64,000 nucleotides of DNA from positions 1 to 64,000 of the forward strand of contig JAFLTA010000009.1 of the NCBI GenBank assembly GCA_022510685.1. Direction: 5' to 3'. How positions within the stretch are numbered: position 1 is the stretch's first letter; every line of letters starts with the position of its first letter. Made by a program: the position numbers and the translations under genes. The notes beneath the pieces were generated by a model. That model worked only from the letters and a program-made list of their open reading frames with translations. It did not search any database and was not told the origin of the DNA. Of this stretch, positions 52,111-61,393 are shown piece after piece. This DNA is from Lachnospiraceae bacterium. Lineage in GTDB: Bacteria > Bacillota > Clostridia > Lachnospirales > Lachnospiraceae.

Positions 52111-53463
52111 TCATGCATCCTTTGCTTTCTCATCAGACATATAATACTGCTTTATATAAAACATTCGAAGCTTCTCTATATCCTCATCACTCATACCGGA
52201 CTCCGACAAATTTCCTTTGGAAATACGATCCTTAAAAATCATATCCACCAGTTTATCGTCCGAAACAGCACCCCGTTTTCCACTGCGCTTCAAATACTCA
52301 TCCGTGGAAATAATATTATCTGTAAACATAACGATTACCGCCTCCAACGATTGAGGTTTCTCATACTTTAAGCTATGTTGTCTGATAACAGCAGTTAAAT
52401 CCTCCGGAAAATCATTTTCCTCCGTCAGCTTTATACCGGCTGCCACATAATCCTTTTCTCTGGTGATTCGACCTATCTCATGATAGAGACCACCTGCCTG
52501 GGCGAGCTGTACATTTCCTCCCATATACCTTGCCGCCTGTGCTGATACACTGCTGATTCGCATGGAATGCACAAACAATTGTGCAGAATATTCCTGCAAC
52601 CGCAGAAACAAACTGTAATCAGCCTGCAAGATATCCGTAAGACGACTATATAAATCATCCGAATCAGGCAGATTATTTTCTGTTTCTTCCGTAGTTGTTT
52701 CCTCAACAATTGCTTCTCCAACATTTGCTTCTTCGTCAATTGTTTCTTCCACTGTCGTTTCTTCATCTATTGCTTCTTCGTCATCTGATTCTTCAACATA
52801 TTCTTCTTCGTCATATGCTTCTGCATAATTTTTATTGCGATAACGCACATATACGCAGGCAAACACAAACAGCAGCGCTACACTACCTGCTTCTAATGCA
52901 ATATACAGCTTGTCTATCCTGATGGCAGACAAGGAAAAACGATACCGCAAAATTTGCAGAACCCCGTCTACCGCCAACATAATAATTCCTACATATGGCA
53001 GAATTTTTCCGGAAAGTTGTTGAATCATAATCCATATACACACAAAGCCGTAAATTGCCACAACCAGAAGCTCTCTGGCAGAAAAAACATCGCTGTGCAG
53101 CAGTACGTTTTGTGCCGAAAGGGCAGCAAAAACGACGATTGCCTGTTCTGCACCACTGCCAATTGCCACCATCACAACCGGAAGAAGCCATAAATACCCA
53201 TAAAACTCCTGATTTGCTACAACAAACAGCATATTGGCAATGAAAAACAGAATCAAAAACAATCTCTCATTCTGTATACTCCTATCGCGATGCGATTGAA
53301 TATACTTTACATAATGATTCAAAATATATGATAACAGAAACGATATGATAACGTCTGTAAAAATCTCATTAATCGGTGCAGATGTAAAAATCCCGTGACA
53401 AACACTTCCTGCAATCAGAGAAAAATAAATTCCTATCGTAAACAAAATAGAATGATTTTTCAT
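52111..53463 (-). CDS. Divergent HD-domain membrane protein at the pgpH locus
   Basis: 450 residues from ATG 53463 (AGGAGG site). About 6-7 membrane helices (5-205), a Glu/Thr-rich repetitive linker (about 215-262; VEETIDEEANVGEAIVEETT) and an HD-type domain (about 295-440). The HD motif positions read HSMRISS, GLYHEIGR (HE where HD is expected), RQHSLKYEKPQSLEAV and FTDN. In most Firmicutes this place (between phoH and ybeY) is taken by PgpH, the 7TM-HD c-di-AMP phosphodiesterase with a large extracellular domain, which is absent here. It may be a reduced or catalytically altered relative. Confidence 0.75.
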   Translation of the reverse strand: MKNHSILFTIGIYFSLIAGSVCHGIFTSAPINEIFTDVIISFLLSYILNHYVKYIQSHRDRSIQNERLFLILFFIANMLFVVANQEFYGYLWLLPVVMVAIGSGAEQAIVVFAALSAQNVLLHSDVFSARELLVVAIYGFVCIWIMIQQLSGKILPYVGIIMLAVDGVLQILRYRFSLSAIRIDKLYIALEAGSVALLFVFACVYVRYRNKNYAEAYDEEEYVEESDDEEAIDEETTVEETIDEEANVGEAIVEETTTEETENNLPDSDDLYSRLTDILQADYSLFLRLQEYSAQLFVHSMRISSVSAQAARYMGGNVQLAQAGGLYHEIGRITREKDYVAAGIKLTEENDFPEDLTAVIRQHSLKYEKPQSLEAVIVMFTDNIISTDEYLKRSGKRGAVSDDKLVDMIFKDRISKGNLSESGMSDEDIEKLRMFYIKQYYMSDEKAKDA

Positions 53464-53471
53464 ACTTCCTC

Positions 53472-54518
53472 CTATCGGTTTCCTTTTTTCCATCCTTCTC
53501 CCGTTTTCCCGCCTTTATTTCCTTTTTGCTCATCCTTATTTTTGCGTTTTTCCTGACGCCTCTCATAATCGTCATAGGCGGTAACTATCTGTTGCACAAG
53601 AGGATGACGTACCACATCCTGATTCGTCATATAAGCCACACCGATATCTTCCACCTTTTTTAACACATCCAATGCCTGTTCCAGACCGGACTTCACTCCA
53701 TAGGGCAAATCCTTTTGCGTCAGGTCTCCGGTAATAATCACTTTTGAGCCAAAACCAATACGTGTTAAAAACATTTTCATCTGCGCCGGTGTAGTATTTT
53801 GTGCCTCATCCAGAATGATGAAGGAGTTGTCCAATGTACGACCACGCATATAGGCTAACGGTGCCACCTCTATCAGCCCCTTTTCCACATTGCGTAGATA
53901 ACTCTCTGCCCCCATAATTTGATGCAATGCATCATAAAGCGGTCTCAGATACGGGTCTACCTTGCTCTGTAAATCTCCCGGCAGAAATCCCAGTTTCTCT
54001 CCGGCTTCGATTGCCGGTCTCGTGAGGATGATCCGGCTTACTTCATCACATTTAAAAGCTTCTATCGCCATCGCCATGGCAAGATAAGTCTTACCGGTAC
54101 CGGCAGGTCCAATACCAAACACTATCATCTTTTTGCGTATTAAATCAATATATGCCTTTTGTCCGGCTGTCTTCGGCTTCACCGGCTTTCCCTGGATTGT
54201 GTGACAGATGATGTCGGAATCGATAGATACCAAATCCGGAGTCCGATGCTCAAGCACCATTCCCAGTGCATAATTTACATTTTGCTCTGTGATGGTATTT
54301 CCCCTCTTTGACAGCTCTAATAACTGCATGAGCACACTGTCTGCCTGCTTGACATCTGCCGCTTCACCCACTAATTTCAGGCTGCCGTCCCGTGCCACCA
54401 TTGTCACATTCAGAGCGCGCTCTATTTTTTTCATATATTCATCCAGCTTGCCAAATACATTCGCCTCGTGGACTGCCGGAATATCAATGATTGTCTCCAT
54501 GATTGCCATTGGTTTCAT
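53472..54518 (-). CDS. PhoH family ATPase
   Basis: 348 residues (ATG at 54518 or 54509 or 54500; the site GAGG at 54526 fits the first two). P-loop [31 protein letters not shown] and [14 protein letters not shown] match PhoH/YbeZ. The tail is Lys/Gly/Glu-rich. It overlaps yqfD by about 35 bp and is followed by the HD protein gene. It partners YbeY in ribosome RNA quality control in other bacteria. Confidence 0.95.
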   Translation of the reverse strand: MKPMAIMETIIDIPAVHEANVFGKLDEYMKKIERALNVTMVARDGSLKLVGEAADVKQADSVLMQLLELSKRGNTITEQNVNYALGMVLEHRTPDLVSIDSDIICHTIQGKPVKPKTAGQKAYIDLIRKKMIVFGIGPAGTGKTYLAMAMAIEAFKCDEVSRIILTRPAIEAGEKLGFLPGDLQSKVDPYLRPLYDALHQIMGAESYLRNVEKGLIEVAPLAYMRGRTLDNSFIILDEAQNTTPAQMKMFLTRIGFGSKVIITGDLTQKDLPYGVKSGLEQALDVLKKVEDIGVAYMTNQDVVRHPLVQQIVTAYDDYERRQEKRKNKDEQKGNKGGKTGEGWKKGNR

Positions 54519-55767
54519 TTTCCTCTTTCTGCTTTTGCTTATATTTCTGTATACTTTCCTGAGATATCTTTCGATATTTTTCCTGATTGCGACGCCAGGT
54601 AATCGTATCCTCCAACAGATAGCTGTTTTTCAGTTTACGGATTTTGGGCTTCGTCTTTCTGATACGGTACCCCGCATCTTCTTTCTTTTTCAAATACTCC
54701 CAGTGTTTTATCTCTAAGCGTTCTACCGCTTCCCTGCGAGTATATGTCTTTTTCTCGTAGTCAACCTGTCTGTAGGTGGTAATCTTCCAGTACAGTGGAA
54801 ATCGCAAAGATAAATCAGGGCATAATCGTCCATCTTCAGCAATTATATCATATTTTTTCTCAGTTTCCAAACGATTTAACGGATTATGCCAAAAAAAGCT
54901 CTTATCCTCAAAAGACACGCTGTATATTTGTTTTTCATTTCCGGTATACCGCTTTTTCTCATAGGTGACGGGAAGCTCATTTCGGTACTCCTTTTTACTC
55001 TCCACCACAACCGTCCCGCCGGCACGCACAAATCGGGTTTCCATCACTTCCCCGCTATCTCCCACAATTTCCACTTTACCAGAAATGAGTACATCTCCCT
55101 TTTTTACCGTATCACCGGCATGAACCTTTGCCGTACCCTCTCTGGTCACGATGGAAATCACTTTACCTGACTGACTTGCCACTAAACTGGCGGGTGCAGT
55201 GTCTTTCTCCTCCTGTTGCTCAATCAGTTTTACCTCCTGCAGACGAACAAACAATTTGCTGCCTCGTTTTTCCGCTGACACCCAGCCGATATCCTGATAG
55301 CCCTTGCGGATAGAATCCTCCAGCTTGGCACAGGAAATCGCCTTCGCACTGACGCCTCCATAGACTCCGTTCTGCTCTAAATACACCAACAGACTCTCTT
55401 TCGTGTGATATCTTTCCCCATAAAACGTAATCCCCCATATTCGGGTAGAGAAAAATAAAACCAGTCCTAAAAAAAGGACAAGACCAACGAAAAAGCTTGC
55501 CCTTCTCCTCATTTTCTGCACAATAAAAGGACCTCCATGTCGTTCTACAACCAGAGGTACAACGTGGGTTTTTCGTGCCAGAGAGCGCAATTTCCAGAAA
55601 TTTTTCAGAGAAATATTAGCGTATATCTCTTTTTTATCTTTACTCCAGTACATCTGCCAGAGAATCATCCCCTTATGCCGGCACATATTGACAAAACGCT
55701 CCAGTTCTTCTCCCCTAAGCCGCATGGTCACATAGCCAAACAGCCAGCCGATTATTTTATGTATCAA
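54484..55767 (-). CDS. yqfD: Sporulation protein YqfD
   Basis: 427 residues. One N-terminal membrane helix after MIHKIIGWLFGYVTMRLRGEELERFVNMC; middle helix at about 88-107 (RRRASFFVGLVLFLGLVLFF); then a beta-rich extracytoplasmic domain with GVYGGVSAKAISCAKLEDSIRKGYQDIGWVSAEKRGSKL, DVLISGKVE and VRAGGTVVVESKKEYRNELPV. The family is mother-cell expressed (sigma-E) in Bacillus and is needed for sporulation. It follows yqfC by 12 bp. Its 3-prime end overlaps the phoH start. Confidence 0.93.
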   Translation of the reverse strand: MIHKIIGWLFGYVTMRLRGEELERFVNMCRHKGMILWQMYWSKDKKEIYANISLKNFWKLRSLARKTHVVPLVVERHGGPFIVQKMRRRASFFVGLVLFLGLVLFFSTRIWGITFYGERYHTKESLLVYLEQNGVYGGVSAKAISCAKLEDSIRKGYQDIGWVSAEKRGSKLFVRLQEVKLIEQQEEKDTAPASLVASQSGKVISIVTREGTAKVHAGDTVKKGDVLISGKVEIVGDSGEVMETRFVRAGGTVVVESKKEYRNELPVTYEKKRYTGNEKQIYSVSFEDKSFFWHNPLNRLETEKKYDIIAEDGRLCPDLSLRFPLYWKITTYRQVDYEKKTYTRREAVERLEIKHWEYLKKKEDAGYRIRKTKPKIRKLKNSYLLEDTITWRRNQEKYRKISQESIQKYKQKQKEENETNGNHGDNH

Positions 55768-55779
55768 GTATCCTTCCTC

Positions 55780-56121
55780 CTAGTGATATTCAATCCCCTG
55801 AATCTTTCCTACGATGCACATACTGTCATCCCTGTAATAGGCTATAACAAGTTCCTCGCCCCGCACATGGATTCTTCCGGTCTTCGTCTGAATGCGGATA
55901 AGATTTTCGGTATATTCTATAATATTCCGGTAATTCTCAATACATAACCTCGTTCTGCCATACCCCATAAGGAGTGGTTCACCGGCAATAATATCCTCCG
56001 ATATTTGAAACTTTCGGGAGATGCCACCGGCAATACGCGGCTCGTCTCCTGTAGGCTTGGTTGGCGGTTTGCGATGATGCTTCTTTCTATCTGTGCGCAC
56101 TCTCGATTTTCCTCCTTCCAT
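55780..56121 (-). CDS. yqfC: YabP/YqfC family sporulation protein
   Basis: 113 residues from ATG 56121 (GCAGGAGGCAGG); the track start is 29 codons too long. GGISRKFQISEDIIAGEPLLMGYGRTRLCIENYRNIIEYTENLIRIQT and the C-terminal VRGEELVIAYYRDDSMCIVGKI match YabP/YqfC. A basic N-terminal tail precedes it. First gene of the yqfC-yqfD-phoH-HD-ybeY-spoVB-SNF2 unit. The 220-bp region to DUF1836 is divergent; no sigma-A promoter was obvious for yqfC, fitting a sporulation sigma factor. Confidence 0.9.
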   Translation of the reverse strand: MEGGKSRVRTDRKKHHRKPPTKPTGDEPRIAGGISRKFQISEDIIAGEPLLMGYGRTRLCIENYRNIIEYTENLIRIQTKTGRIHVRGEELVIAYYRDDSMCIVGKIQGIEYH

Positions 56122-56278
56122 TTCCTGCCTCCTGCCCGGATTTAAACATTCATCCCTATACGATACTGGAGTCTTTTGGGGCATGACTGACGGTGCCAAT
56201 TGATACAAAGTCCCTTTTTCACCCTAATATCATGATATGCACCTGTCTGTAAATGTTGCAACGCAAGTTTTCTTTTCG

Positions 56279-56307
56279 TTGCGGATTTTGTCCGGATACG
56301 CTATACT
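56279..56307 (+). promoter_or_regulatory. Promoter of the DUF1836 gene
   Basis: TTGCGG, 17-bp spacer, TATACT, 34 bp before ATG 56341. Confidence 0.6.
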
Positions 56308-56340
56308 AATAAATGAAAGTCCGAAAATATGGAGGAAAAT

Positions 56341-56976
56341 ATGCACGAAAAATATGACCGGGATATGATTGACCTCTTGCGCAGTATTCAGAGCATTGAT
56401 TACATCAAGCCGGAGGAGATTCCCAATATTGATTTGTACATGGATCAGATTACCACTTTCATGGATGAGCATCTGCAGTCCTCGAAACGGTTTGACGATG
56501 ATAAAATATTGACAAAAACCATGATAAACAATTATTCCAAAAATAATTTGTTACCGCCTTCGGATAAAAAGAAATACTCTCCCGAACACATGGTACTATT
56601 GTTGTTTATCTATTATTTTAAAAACTTTTTGTCCATCAGTGATATTCAAAGTATACTGACTCCAATCACAAACCGGTTTTTCCGTTCGGATTCCGGCAGG
56701 GATTTAAATACCGTATACGAAGAAATCTTTGAACGGCAGTTTGAAAATATTGACTTTGAAGTACGGGATATTATCCGTAAATTAAGAGATTCCAATAAGG
56801 CATTTGCTGATATTGAAGATGAACAGGAACGCAAGCTGCTCAGTAATTTTGCTTTTATCTGTGCACTATCCTTTGATATCTGGGTTAAAAAAAGTATCAT
56901 TGAATCCATGATTGACAAGGATATCATGAAGCACAGACAGGACACAAAGAAAAAATCAGACGAAAAAAAGAAGTAA
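56341..56976 (+). CDS. DUF1836 domain-containing protein
   Basis: 211 residues from ATG 56341 (GGAGGAAAAT). The core LTKTMINNYSKNNLLPPSDKKKYSPEHMVLLLFIYYFKNFLSISDIQ is the DUF1836 signature, a MerR-like winged-helix domain probably binding DNA. The C-terminus is Lys-rich. It is monocistronic and has a terminator directly at its end. The target genes are unknown. Confidence 0.88.
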   Translation: MHEKYDRDMIDLLRSIQSIDYIKPEEIPNIDLYMDQITTFMDEHLQSSKRFDDDKILTKTMINNYSKNNLLPPSDKKKYSPEHMVLLLFIYYFKNFLSISDIQSILTPITNRFFRSDSGRDLNTVYEEIFERQFENIDFEVRDIIRKLRDSNKAFADIEDEQERKLLSNFAFICALSFDIWVKKSIIESMIDKDIMKHRQDTKKKSDEKKK

Positions 56977-56998
56977 ACGTAAAAGTTTACTTCTTTTT
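56970..56998. terminator. Bidirectional terminator between DUF1836 and scpB
   Basis: GAAGTAAAC/GTTTACTTC around a 6-nt loop, followed by TTTTTG rightwards and TTTTTTTCG leftwards. The stem overlaps the DUF1836 stop. A further hairpin AAACGCACA/TGTGCGTTT lies at 57036-57056 immediately after scpB. Confidence 0.8.
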
Positions 56999-57056
56999 GC
57001 TTTATGCGCATACTGAGAACGCAGTTCTCACAAGATAAACGCACAATGTGCGTTTA

Positions 57057-57626
57057 TTATATGTCCAACTCCAGTTGAACTTCTTCTTCTGCCTCAATCT
57101 TAAAGTCTTCGATTTTCTCCGGATTCACTACCGGAAGGTCATCTAAGGACTCAATCCCAAAATTTCTTAAAAATTCTTCCGTAGTAGCAAAAAGAATCGG
57201 TTTGCCCGGCGCATCCAGTCTGCCAACTTCACATACCAGATTATACTCCACCAGTTTATTGACAGAATGATCAGATTTCACTCCCCGGATATGCTCTATT
57301 TCTACCTTGGTAATAGGCTGTTTATAAGCAATGATGGATAGTGTCTCCAACAGAACGTCTGTCAGAACGTGTTTCTTCGGCACATGGGCTATGCGGACAA
57401 TCGCCTCATACATTTCCGCACGGGTACACATCTGAAACGCTCCGTCCAGCTCAATAATCTGGATGCCACGCTCTGCATCTGCGTACTTGTCCATCAGACT
57501 GCGTATGACTTTCCGGCAGGTGTCTTCGTCCTGATCCGTAGCCGCTGCCAAGCGCTCTAATTCTACAGCTTCTCCCATCGTAAACAGGATAGCTTCGATT
57601 TTTGCTTCTAACTCCGAAAGTTTCAT
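57057..57626 (-). CDS. scpB: Segregation and condensation protein B
   Basis: 189 residues. LEAKIEAILFTMGEAVELERLA, ETLSIIAYKQPITKVEIEHIRGVKSDHSVNKL and the C-terminal FATTEEFLRNFGIESLDDLP are diagnostic of ScpB, the double winged-helix partner of ScpA and SMC in chromosome condensation. It lies 69 bp after scpA. Confidence 0.97.
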   Translation of the reverse strand: MKLSELEAKIEAILFTMGEAVELERLAAATDQDEDTCRKVIRSLMDKYADAERGIQIIELDGAFQMCTRAEMYEAIVRIAHVPKKHVLTDVLLETLSIIAYKQPITKVEIEHIRGVKSDHSVNKLVEYNLVCEVGRLDAPGKPILFATTEEFLRNFGIESLDDLPVVNPEKIEDFKIEAEEEVQLELDI

Positions 57627-57695
57627 ACTACGTTACTCCCTTTCGATTTTTCTGTAAAATGCCCTTGGTATCCGAAAACCTTGATGGCTATGGTG

Positions 57696-58490
57696 TCAGT
57701 CTTCACTGGACGGCACCAATTCCCCTTCATATTTTACCGTATTGTCATAGGTTATGTAAATGTCATCAAAAGTATTTTCCTGGACAATTTTCAACTTTCC
57801 AACCTTCATCAATTCCAGAATCCCCAAAAAACTCACAATAATCATGGTCTTTGAAGGCTGGCTTTCTAACATCTGGCGAAAAGAAAATTTTTGATGCAGC
57901 ATGGCATATTCCTCAATATACAACAAACGGTCTGCCAGGCTGATGGTCTCTTTCTCAATTTTGCCAAACTTGCTTCGGATGGGGTCAATTTTATCCACCT
58001 GTTTTTTCATGACAGAATGGAAAATAGACTGCAGCTTTGAAAGAGTTACGTCTGACAACAGTTCTTCCACATCCACCTCATCCTTGATGTCGGCAATACT
58101 TTCCGGAATCGTGGACTCCTTAAACAACAGCCTCGCTGCATCCATCTGCTTGTCCTTCAACTCATAAGAAGCGTACTTGTATGTCTTGTACTCCAACAAA
58201 CGTGCCACCAGTTCTGCACGGGGATCTTCCTCCTCACCTTCTTCTGTCACCTCAGCAGGAAGGAGCATTTTGGATTTTATCTTCAATAGTGTTGCCGCCA
58301 TGACGAGAAAGTCACTCATAACATCCATGTCCTTTTCGTCCATCTCGGCTATAATCTCCAAATACTGCTCAGTAATCTGTACTATTGGTATATCAAAAAT
58401 ATCTATTTTATTTTTTTCAATCAGATGCAACAGTAAGTCCAAAGGACCGTCAAAAGCATCTAACTTCACAGAAATCACACTGGAATCCAT
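57696..58490 (-). CDS. scpA: Segregation and condensation protein A
   Basis: 264 residues from ATG 58490 (GGGAG site). VKLDAFDGPLDLLLHLIEKNKIDIFDIPIVQITEQYLEII, FLVMAATLLKIKSKMLLP and the C-terminal ISFLGILELMKVGKL match ScpA, the kleisin linking ScpB and SMC. It follows obgE by about 100 bp. Confidence 0.97.
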   Translation of the reverse strand: MDSSVISVKLDAFDGPLDLLLHLIEKNKIDIFDIPIVQITEQYLEIIAEMDEKDMDVMSDFLVMAATLLKIKSKMLLPAEVTEEGEEEDPRAELVARLLEYKTYKYASYELKDKQMDAARLLFKESTIPESIADIKDEVDVEELLSDVTLSKLQSIFHSVMKKQVDKIDPIRSKFGKIEKETISLADRLLYIEEYAMLHQKFSFRQMLESQPSKTMIIVSFLGILELMKVGKLKIVQENTFDDIYITYDNTVKYEGELVPSSED

Positions 58491-58587
58491 AATTTTCTCC
58501 CATTGCATTGCCAAACGGAAATTTCATATGTCAATTACAAACATCCTGTTTTCAAATCTTGTATGCTTTCATTCCGTTTACTTGTCT

Positions 58588-59877
58588 TTACTTGTAATAG
58601 TCAAACTGCAGCCCGTACATACGCACGGTGTCTCCTTCTTCAATCCCCATTGCCTCCAGTTCATCTAAGATACCACTGGTCTTTAGGAAGCGTTGGAAAA
58701 ACTGGAACCCCTTTTCCGAATCCAGATTAGTATATCCTAACATTCGCTCTACACGTGGACCCTCTACCACATACATTTTTTCTTTTTCATCGTATTCCAC
58801 GGTATAGGGTTCATCCGGAAATGTCCTGTCTTCCACCACATACTCCCGCTCAAAAACAGTAGGCTCATCATCCATCTCATCAAGCTGATTTTTCACATAA
58901 TAGAGAAGTTCCTTCACCCCTTTTCCACTGACCGCAGATATGGGAAATACTGGAATACCCTGTGGCTCAAACTCCTCCCGCAGCAGAGTGATCACCGTCT
59001 CCTCCTCCGTGCCATAAAACACATCTGTCTTATTGGCAGCGATAACTTGAGGACGGGAAGCTAATTTCTCACTGTACTGTTTCAACTCGTCATTAATGAT
59101 TTTAATATCATTGAGGGGGTCTCTGCCCTCTGTGGAAGCCGCATCCACCATATGGATAAACATCTTCGTTCTCTCTATATGCCGAAGGAATTCATGTCCT
59201 AAACCAATACCATCTGCCGCACCCTCAATGAGTCCGGGGATATCGGCAATGACAAACCCATCAGCACCTTCTAAGTCTACCACACCCAGCATTGGCTGCA
59301 ACGTGGTAAAATGATAGTTGGCTATTTTCGGTTTTGCATTACTGACACGGGATAAAAACGTGGATTTTCCCACATTGGGAAATCCCACCAAACCCACGTC
59401 GGCAATTGTTTTCAATTCCAGAATTACATATAGTTCCCGACCGGGTTTTCCCGGCTGGGCGTATTTGGGTACCTGCATGGTAGGTGTGGCATAATGAGAA
59501 TTTCCCTTGCCGCCCCTGCCGCCTTTTAGGATGACTTCCCGTTTGCAATCGTGGGACATATCTACAATCACCTTACCGGTCTCTGCTTCCTTGACCACCG
59601 TACCCTCCGGCACCTTGACAATCAAGTCGTCTCCGTCGGCACCGTGACAGCGTTTTTTACTGCCCGGTTTGCCGTCGCCGGCACAGTATTTGCGTATATG
59701 CCGAAAGTCGTTCAGTGTATTCATGCCCGGGTCCACCTCAAAAATCAGGTCTCCCCCGCGACCGCCATCCCCTCCGTCGGGACCGCCTGCCGCCACATAT
59801 AACTCTCTGCGAAAGCTGACATGACCGTCACCGCCCTTGCCGGAGCGGATATATATTTTCGCACTGTCTGCAAACAT
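58588..59877 (-). CDS. obgE: GTPase Obg
   Basis: 429 residues. The Gly-rich Obg fold (about 1-157; FRRELYVAAGGPDGGDGGRGG) is followed by the G domain with GFPNVGKSTFLSRVSNAKPKIANYHFTT, DIPGLIEGA and NKTD, and a C-terminal OCT domain (about 350-429). It is an essential ribosome and stress GTPase and normally follows rpmA, as here (155 bp further). Confidence 0.97.
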   Translation of the reverse strand: MFADSAKIYIRSGKGGDGHVSFRRELYVAAGGPDGGDGGRGGDLIFEVDPGMNTLNDFRHIRKYCAGDGKPGSKKRCHGADGDDLIVKVPEGTVVKEAETGKVIVDMSHDCKREVILKGGRGGKGNSHYATPTMQVPKYAQPGKPGRELYVILELKTIADVGLVGFPNVGKSTFLSRVSNAKPKIANYHFTTLQPMLGVVDLEGADGFVIADIPGLIEGAADGIGLGHEFLRHIERTKMFIHMVDAASTEGRDPLNDIKIINDELKQYSEKLASRPQVIAANKTDVFYGTEEETVITLLREEFEPQGIPVFPISAVSGKGVKELLYYVKNQLDEMDDEPTVFEREYVVEDRTFPDEPYTVEYDEKEKMYVVEGPRVERMLGYTNLDSEKGFQFFQRFLKTSGILDELEAMGIEEGDTVRMYGLQFDYYK

Positions 59878-59977
59878 GAAACCACCTCTTTTCTACATCT
59901 GTAGTAACTTACTTAAACCAATACGCTGCAGTTTCCCTTTAGAGCCACTGCATAACAAGCAGTTTTCTACTTAAAAT

Positions 59978-60002
59978 AAGAGGCTGTACACGACAGCCTC
60001 TT
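59978..60002 (-). terminator. Intra-operon terminator hairpin between rpmA and obgE
   Basis: AAGAGGCTGT/ACAGCCTCTT, 10-bp stem with a 5-nt loop, followed leftwards by ATTTTAAG. An adjacent small hairpin ACCGG/CCGGT lies at 60011-60025. It probably reduces read-through from ribosomal protein genes into obgE. Confidence 0.6.
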
Positions 60003-60032
60003 ATATCGGCACCGGTTTTACCGGTTCAAAGA

Positions 60033-60320
60033 CTATTTTGCTTCTACTGGATATACGGAAGCCTGCTTTTTGTTTCTGCCTTTTCTCTCGAAACGAACGA
60101 CACCGTCTACCAGTGCGAACAATGTATCATCTCCACCACGACCTACATTAACACCCGGGTGAATCTTAGTTCCACGCTGTCTGTAAATGATATTACCGGC
60201 AAGCACGAACTGTCCGTCTGCTCTCTTTGCTCCTAATCTCTTGGACTCGGAATCTCTACCGTTCTTTGTAGAACCCATTCCCTTTTTATGAGCAAACAAC
60301 TGAAGGTTCATCTTTAACAT
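60033..60320 (-). CDS. rpmA: 50S ribosomal protein L27
   Basis: 95 residues. The mature core [46 protein letters not shown] is diagnostic. It carries the Firmicutes N-terminal extension [10 protein letters not shown] that the Prp protease removes. The Prp gene is directly upstream (4-bp gap). Confidence 0.98.
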   Translation of the reverse strand: MLKMNLQLFAHKKGMGSTKNGRDSESKRLGAKRADGQFVLAGNIIYRQRGTKIHPGVNVGRGGDDTLFALVDGVVRFERKGRNKKQASVYPVEAK

Positions 60321-60324
60321 GGTT

Positions 60325-60660
60325 TTACACCTCCTGCTTTCTCTTAAACTTAATCTTCAAATATCGGTCTCCATATTCGCTCTGTATGCCCTGTAAACCC
60401 AAGACAAGCGAATGGAGTAACAACTGGGCAGCAGAACTGACAGGCTGTGACTGTACAGTCATAACAACCAAATCCGGCTCCGTGACAGTTTCTATCCGGT
60501 CACCGGCAAATTGCTCTATGGAGTTAATGGTATTAATCACCAGAGCAGATACACCGGCACAGACAATATCCTTGCCGTGCTTTGCATATTCTGCATGTCC
60601 CTCCATGCGAAAACCTGTATACTGATTCTCCTGCACTTGATAAATCGTAATATTTATCAT
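60325..60660 (-). CDS. prp: Ribosomal-processing cysteine protease Prp
   Basis: 111 residues. The catalytic histidine in [23 protein letters not shown] and the cysteine in the same segment match Prp (YsxB). It cleaves the N-terminal extension of L27. Encoded between rplU and rpmA in the standard order, 11 bp after rplU. Confidence 0.96.
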   Translation of the reverse strand: MINITIYQVQENQYTGFRMEGHAEYAKHGKDIVCAGVSALVINTINSIEQFAGDRIETVTEPDLVVMTVQSQPVSSAAQLLLHSLVLGLQGIQSEYGDRYLKIKFKRKQEV

Positions 60661-60671
60661 TGTGTCACCTG

Positions 60672-60977
60672 TTAAGCATTGATTTTGTCAATTTTAACTT
60701 GTGTGTAAGGCTGTCTGTGACCGTTCTTTTTATGATAACCGGTTTTTCTCTTATAACGGTAAACGATTACTTTCTTAGCCTTGCCTTCCTTGACAACGGA
60801 TGCGGTAACGGTAGCATTTGCTACGTCTGCACCAGCCTTCAGGGAGCCATCGCTAATAGCAACCACATTATCGAATGTGACAGTCTCACCGGCGCCGGCA
60901 GCAAGCTTCTCAACGTTAATTACATCGCCCTCAGAAACTTTGTACTGCTTTCCACCTGTTGCAATAATTGCGTACAT
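60672..60977 (-). CDS. rplU: 50S ribosomal protein L21
   Basis: 101 residues from ATG 60977 (AAGGAGG site). [25 protein letters not shown] and the C-terminal [23 protein letters not shown] are diagnostic. First gene of the ribosomal operon, with a consensus promoter and an 85-nt leader. Confidence 0.98.
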   Translation of the reverse strand: MYAIIATGGKQYKVSEGDVINVEKLAAGAGETVTFDNVVAISDGSLKAGADVANATVTASVVKEGKAKKVIVYRYKRKTGYHKKNGHRQPYTQVKIDKINA

Positions 60978-61062
60978 ACTCTCTTCCTCCTTCATTATTA
61001 CTCGCTAACTGTGGCGTCCGAATCAATCACGGAACTTCAAGGAGCCTCGTTAAGCGGCACAC
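60978..61062 (-). promoter_or_regulatory. Possible L21 leader
   Basis: The 85-nt leader before rplU has small pairings (for example CTTAACGAGGC and CCGTGATTGATTCGG). Firmicutes rplU operons usually carry the L21 leader RNA; the match here is by position and not by a checked structure. Confidence 0.4.
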
Positions 61063-61068
61063 TAGGTT

Positions 61069-61097
61069 AGTTTAGCACGAGAGGATTTTATTGTCAA
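61069..61097 (-). promoter_or_regulatory. rplU-prp-rpmA promoter
   Basis: Leftward perfect TTGACA, 17-bp spacer, TAAACT, in the gap after the small unknown gene. Confidence 0.75.
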
Positions 61098-61108
61098 ATG
61101 TTTTTTTC

Positions 61109-61378
61109 CTAATCCTCCTCCAGCACCTGTATCTCCAGATAGTCAAACTCGATTTCCTCCACGAAGGAATCTTTGGTAAAACGGGTCTTATCCCGTCTCT
61201 TAAAATCCCGGATATTGCTCTCCAGCCAGATAGGCTGTCCCAAATCAAAGGCATAGCAGATTTCTTCCAGTGCATCAAACACCTTCTTCGTACGGTTTTT
61301 ATCCTGTGCATCGTCGCAAATGGTAATGTCCTGCAGCAAATGATTATCTCTCCATAATTTCCCCCATAGCCGGAACAT
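61109..61378 (-). CDS. Small uncharacterised protein
   Basis: 89 residues, ATG 61378 with AGGAGG. No recognised domain. The sequence (FRLWGKLWRDNHLLQDITIC; EICYAFDLGQPIWLESNIRD; DSFVEEIEFDYLEIQVLEED) has a mixed helix/strand pattern and an acidic end, like conserved short clostridial proteins. It follows the NdpA-like gene by 15 bp and ends directly at the rplU promoter. Confidence 0.65.
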   Translation of the reverse strand: MFRLWGKLWRDNHLLQDITICDDAQDKNRTKKVFDALEEICYAFDLGQPIWLESNIRDFKRRDKTRFTKDSFVEEIEFDYLEIQVLEED

Positions 61379-61393
61379 AGCCTGCCTCCTATC

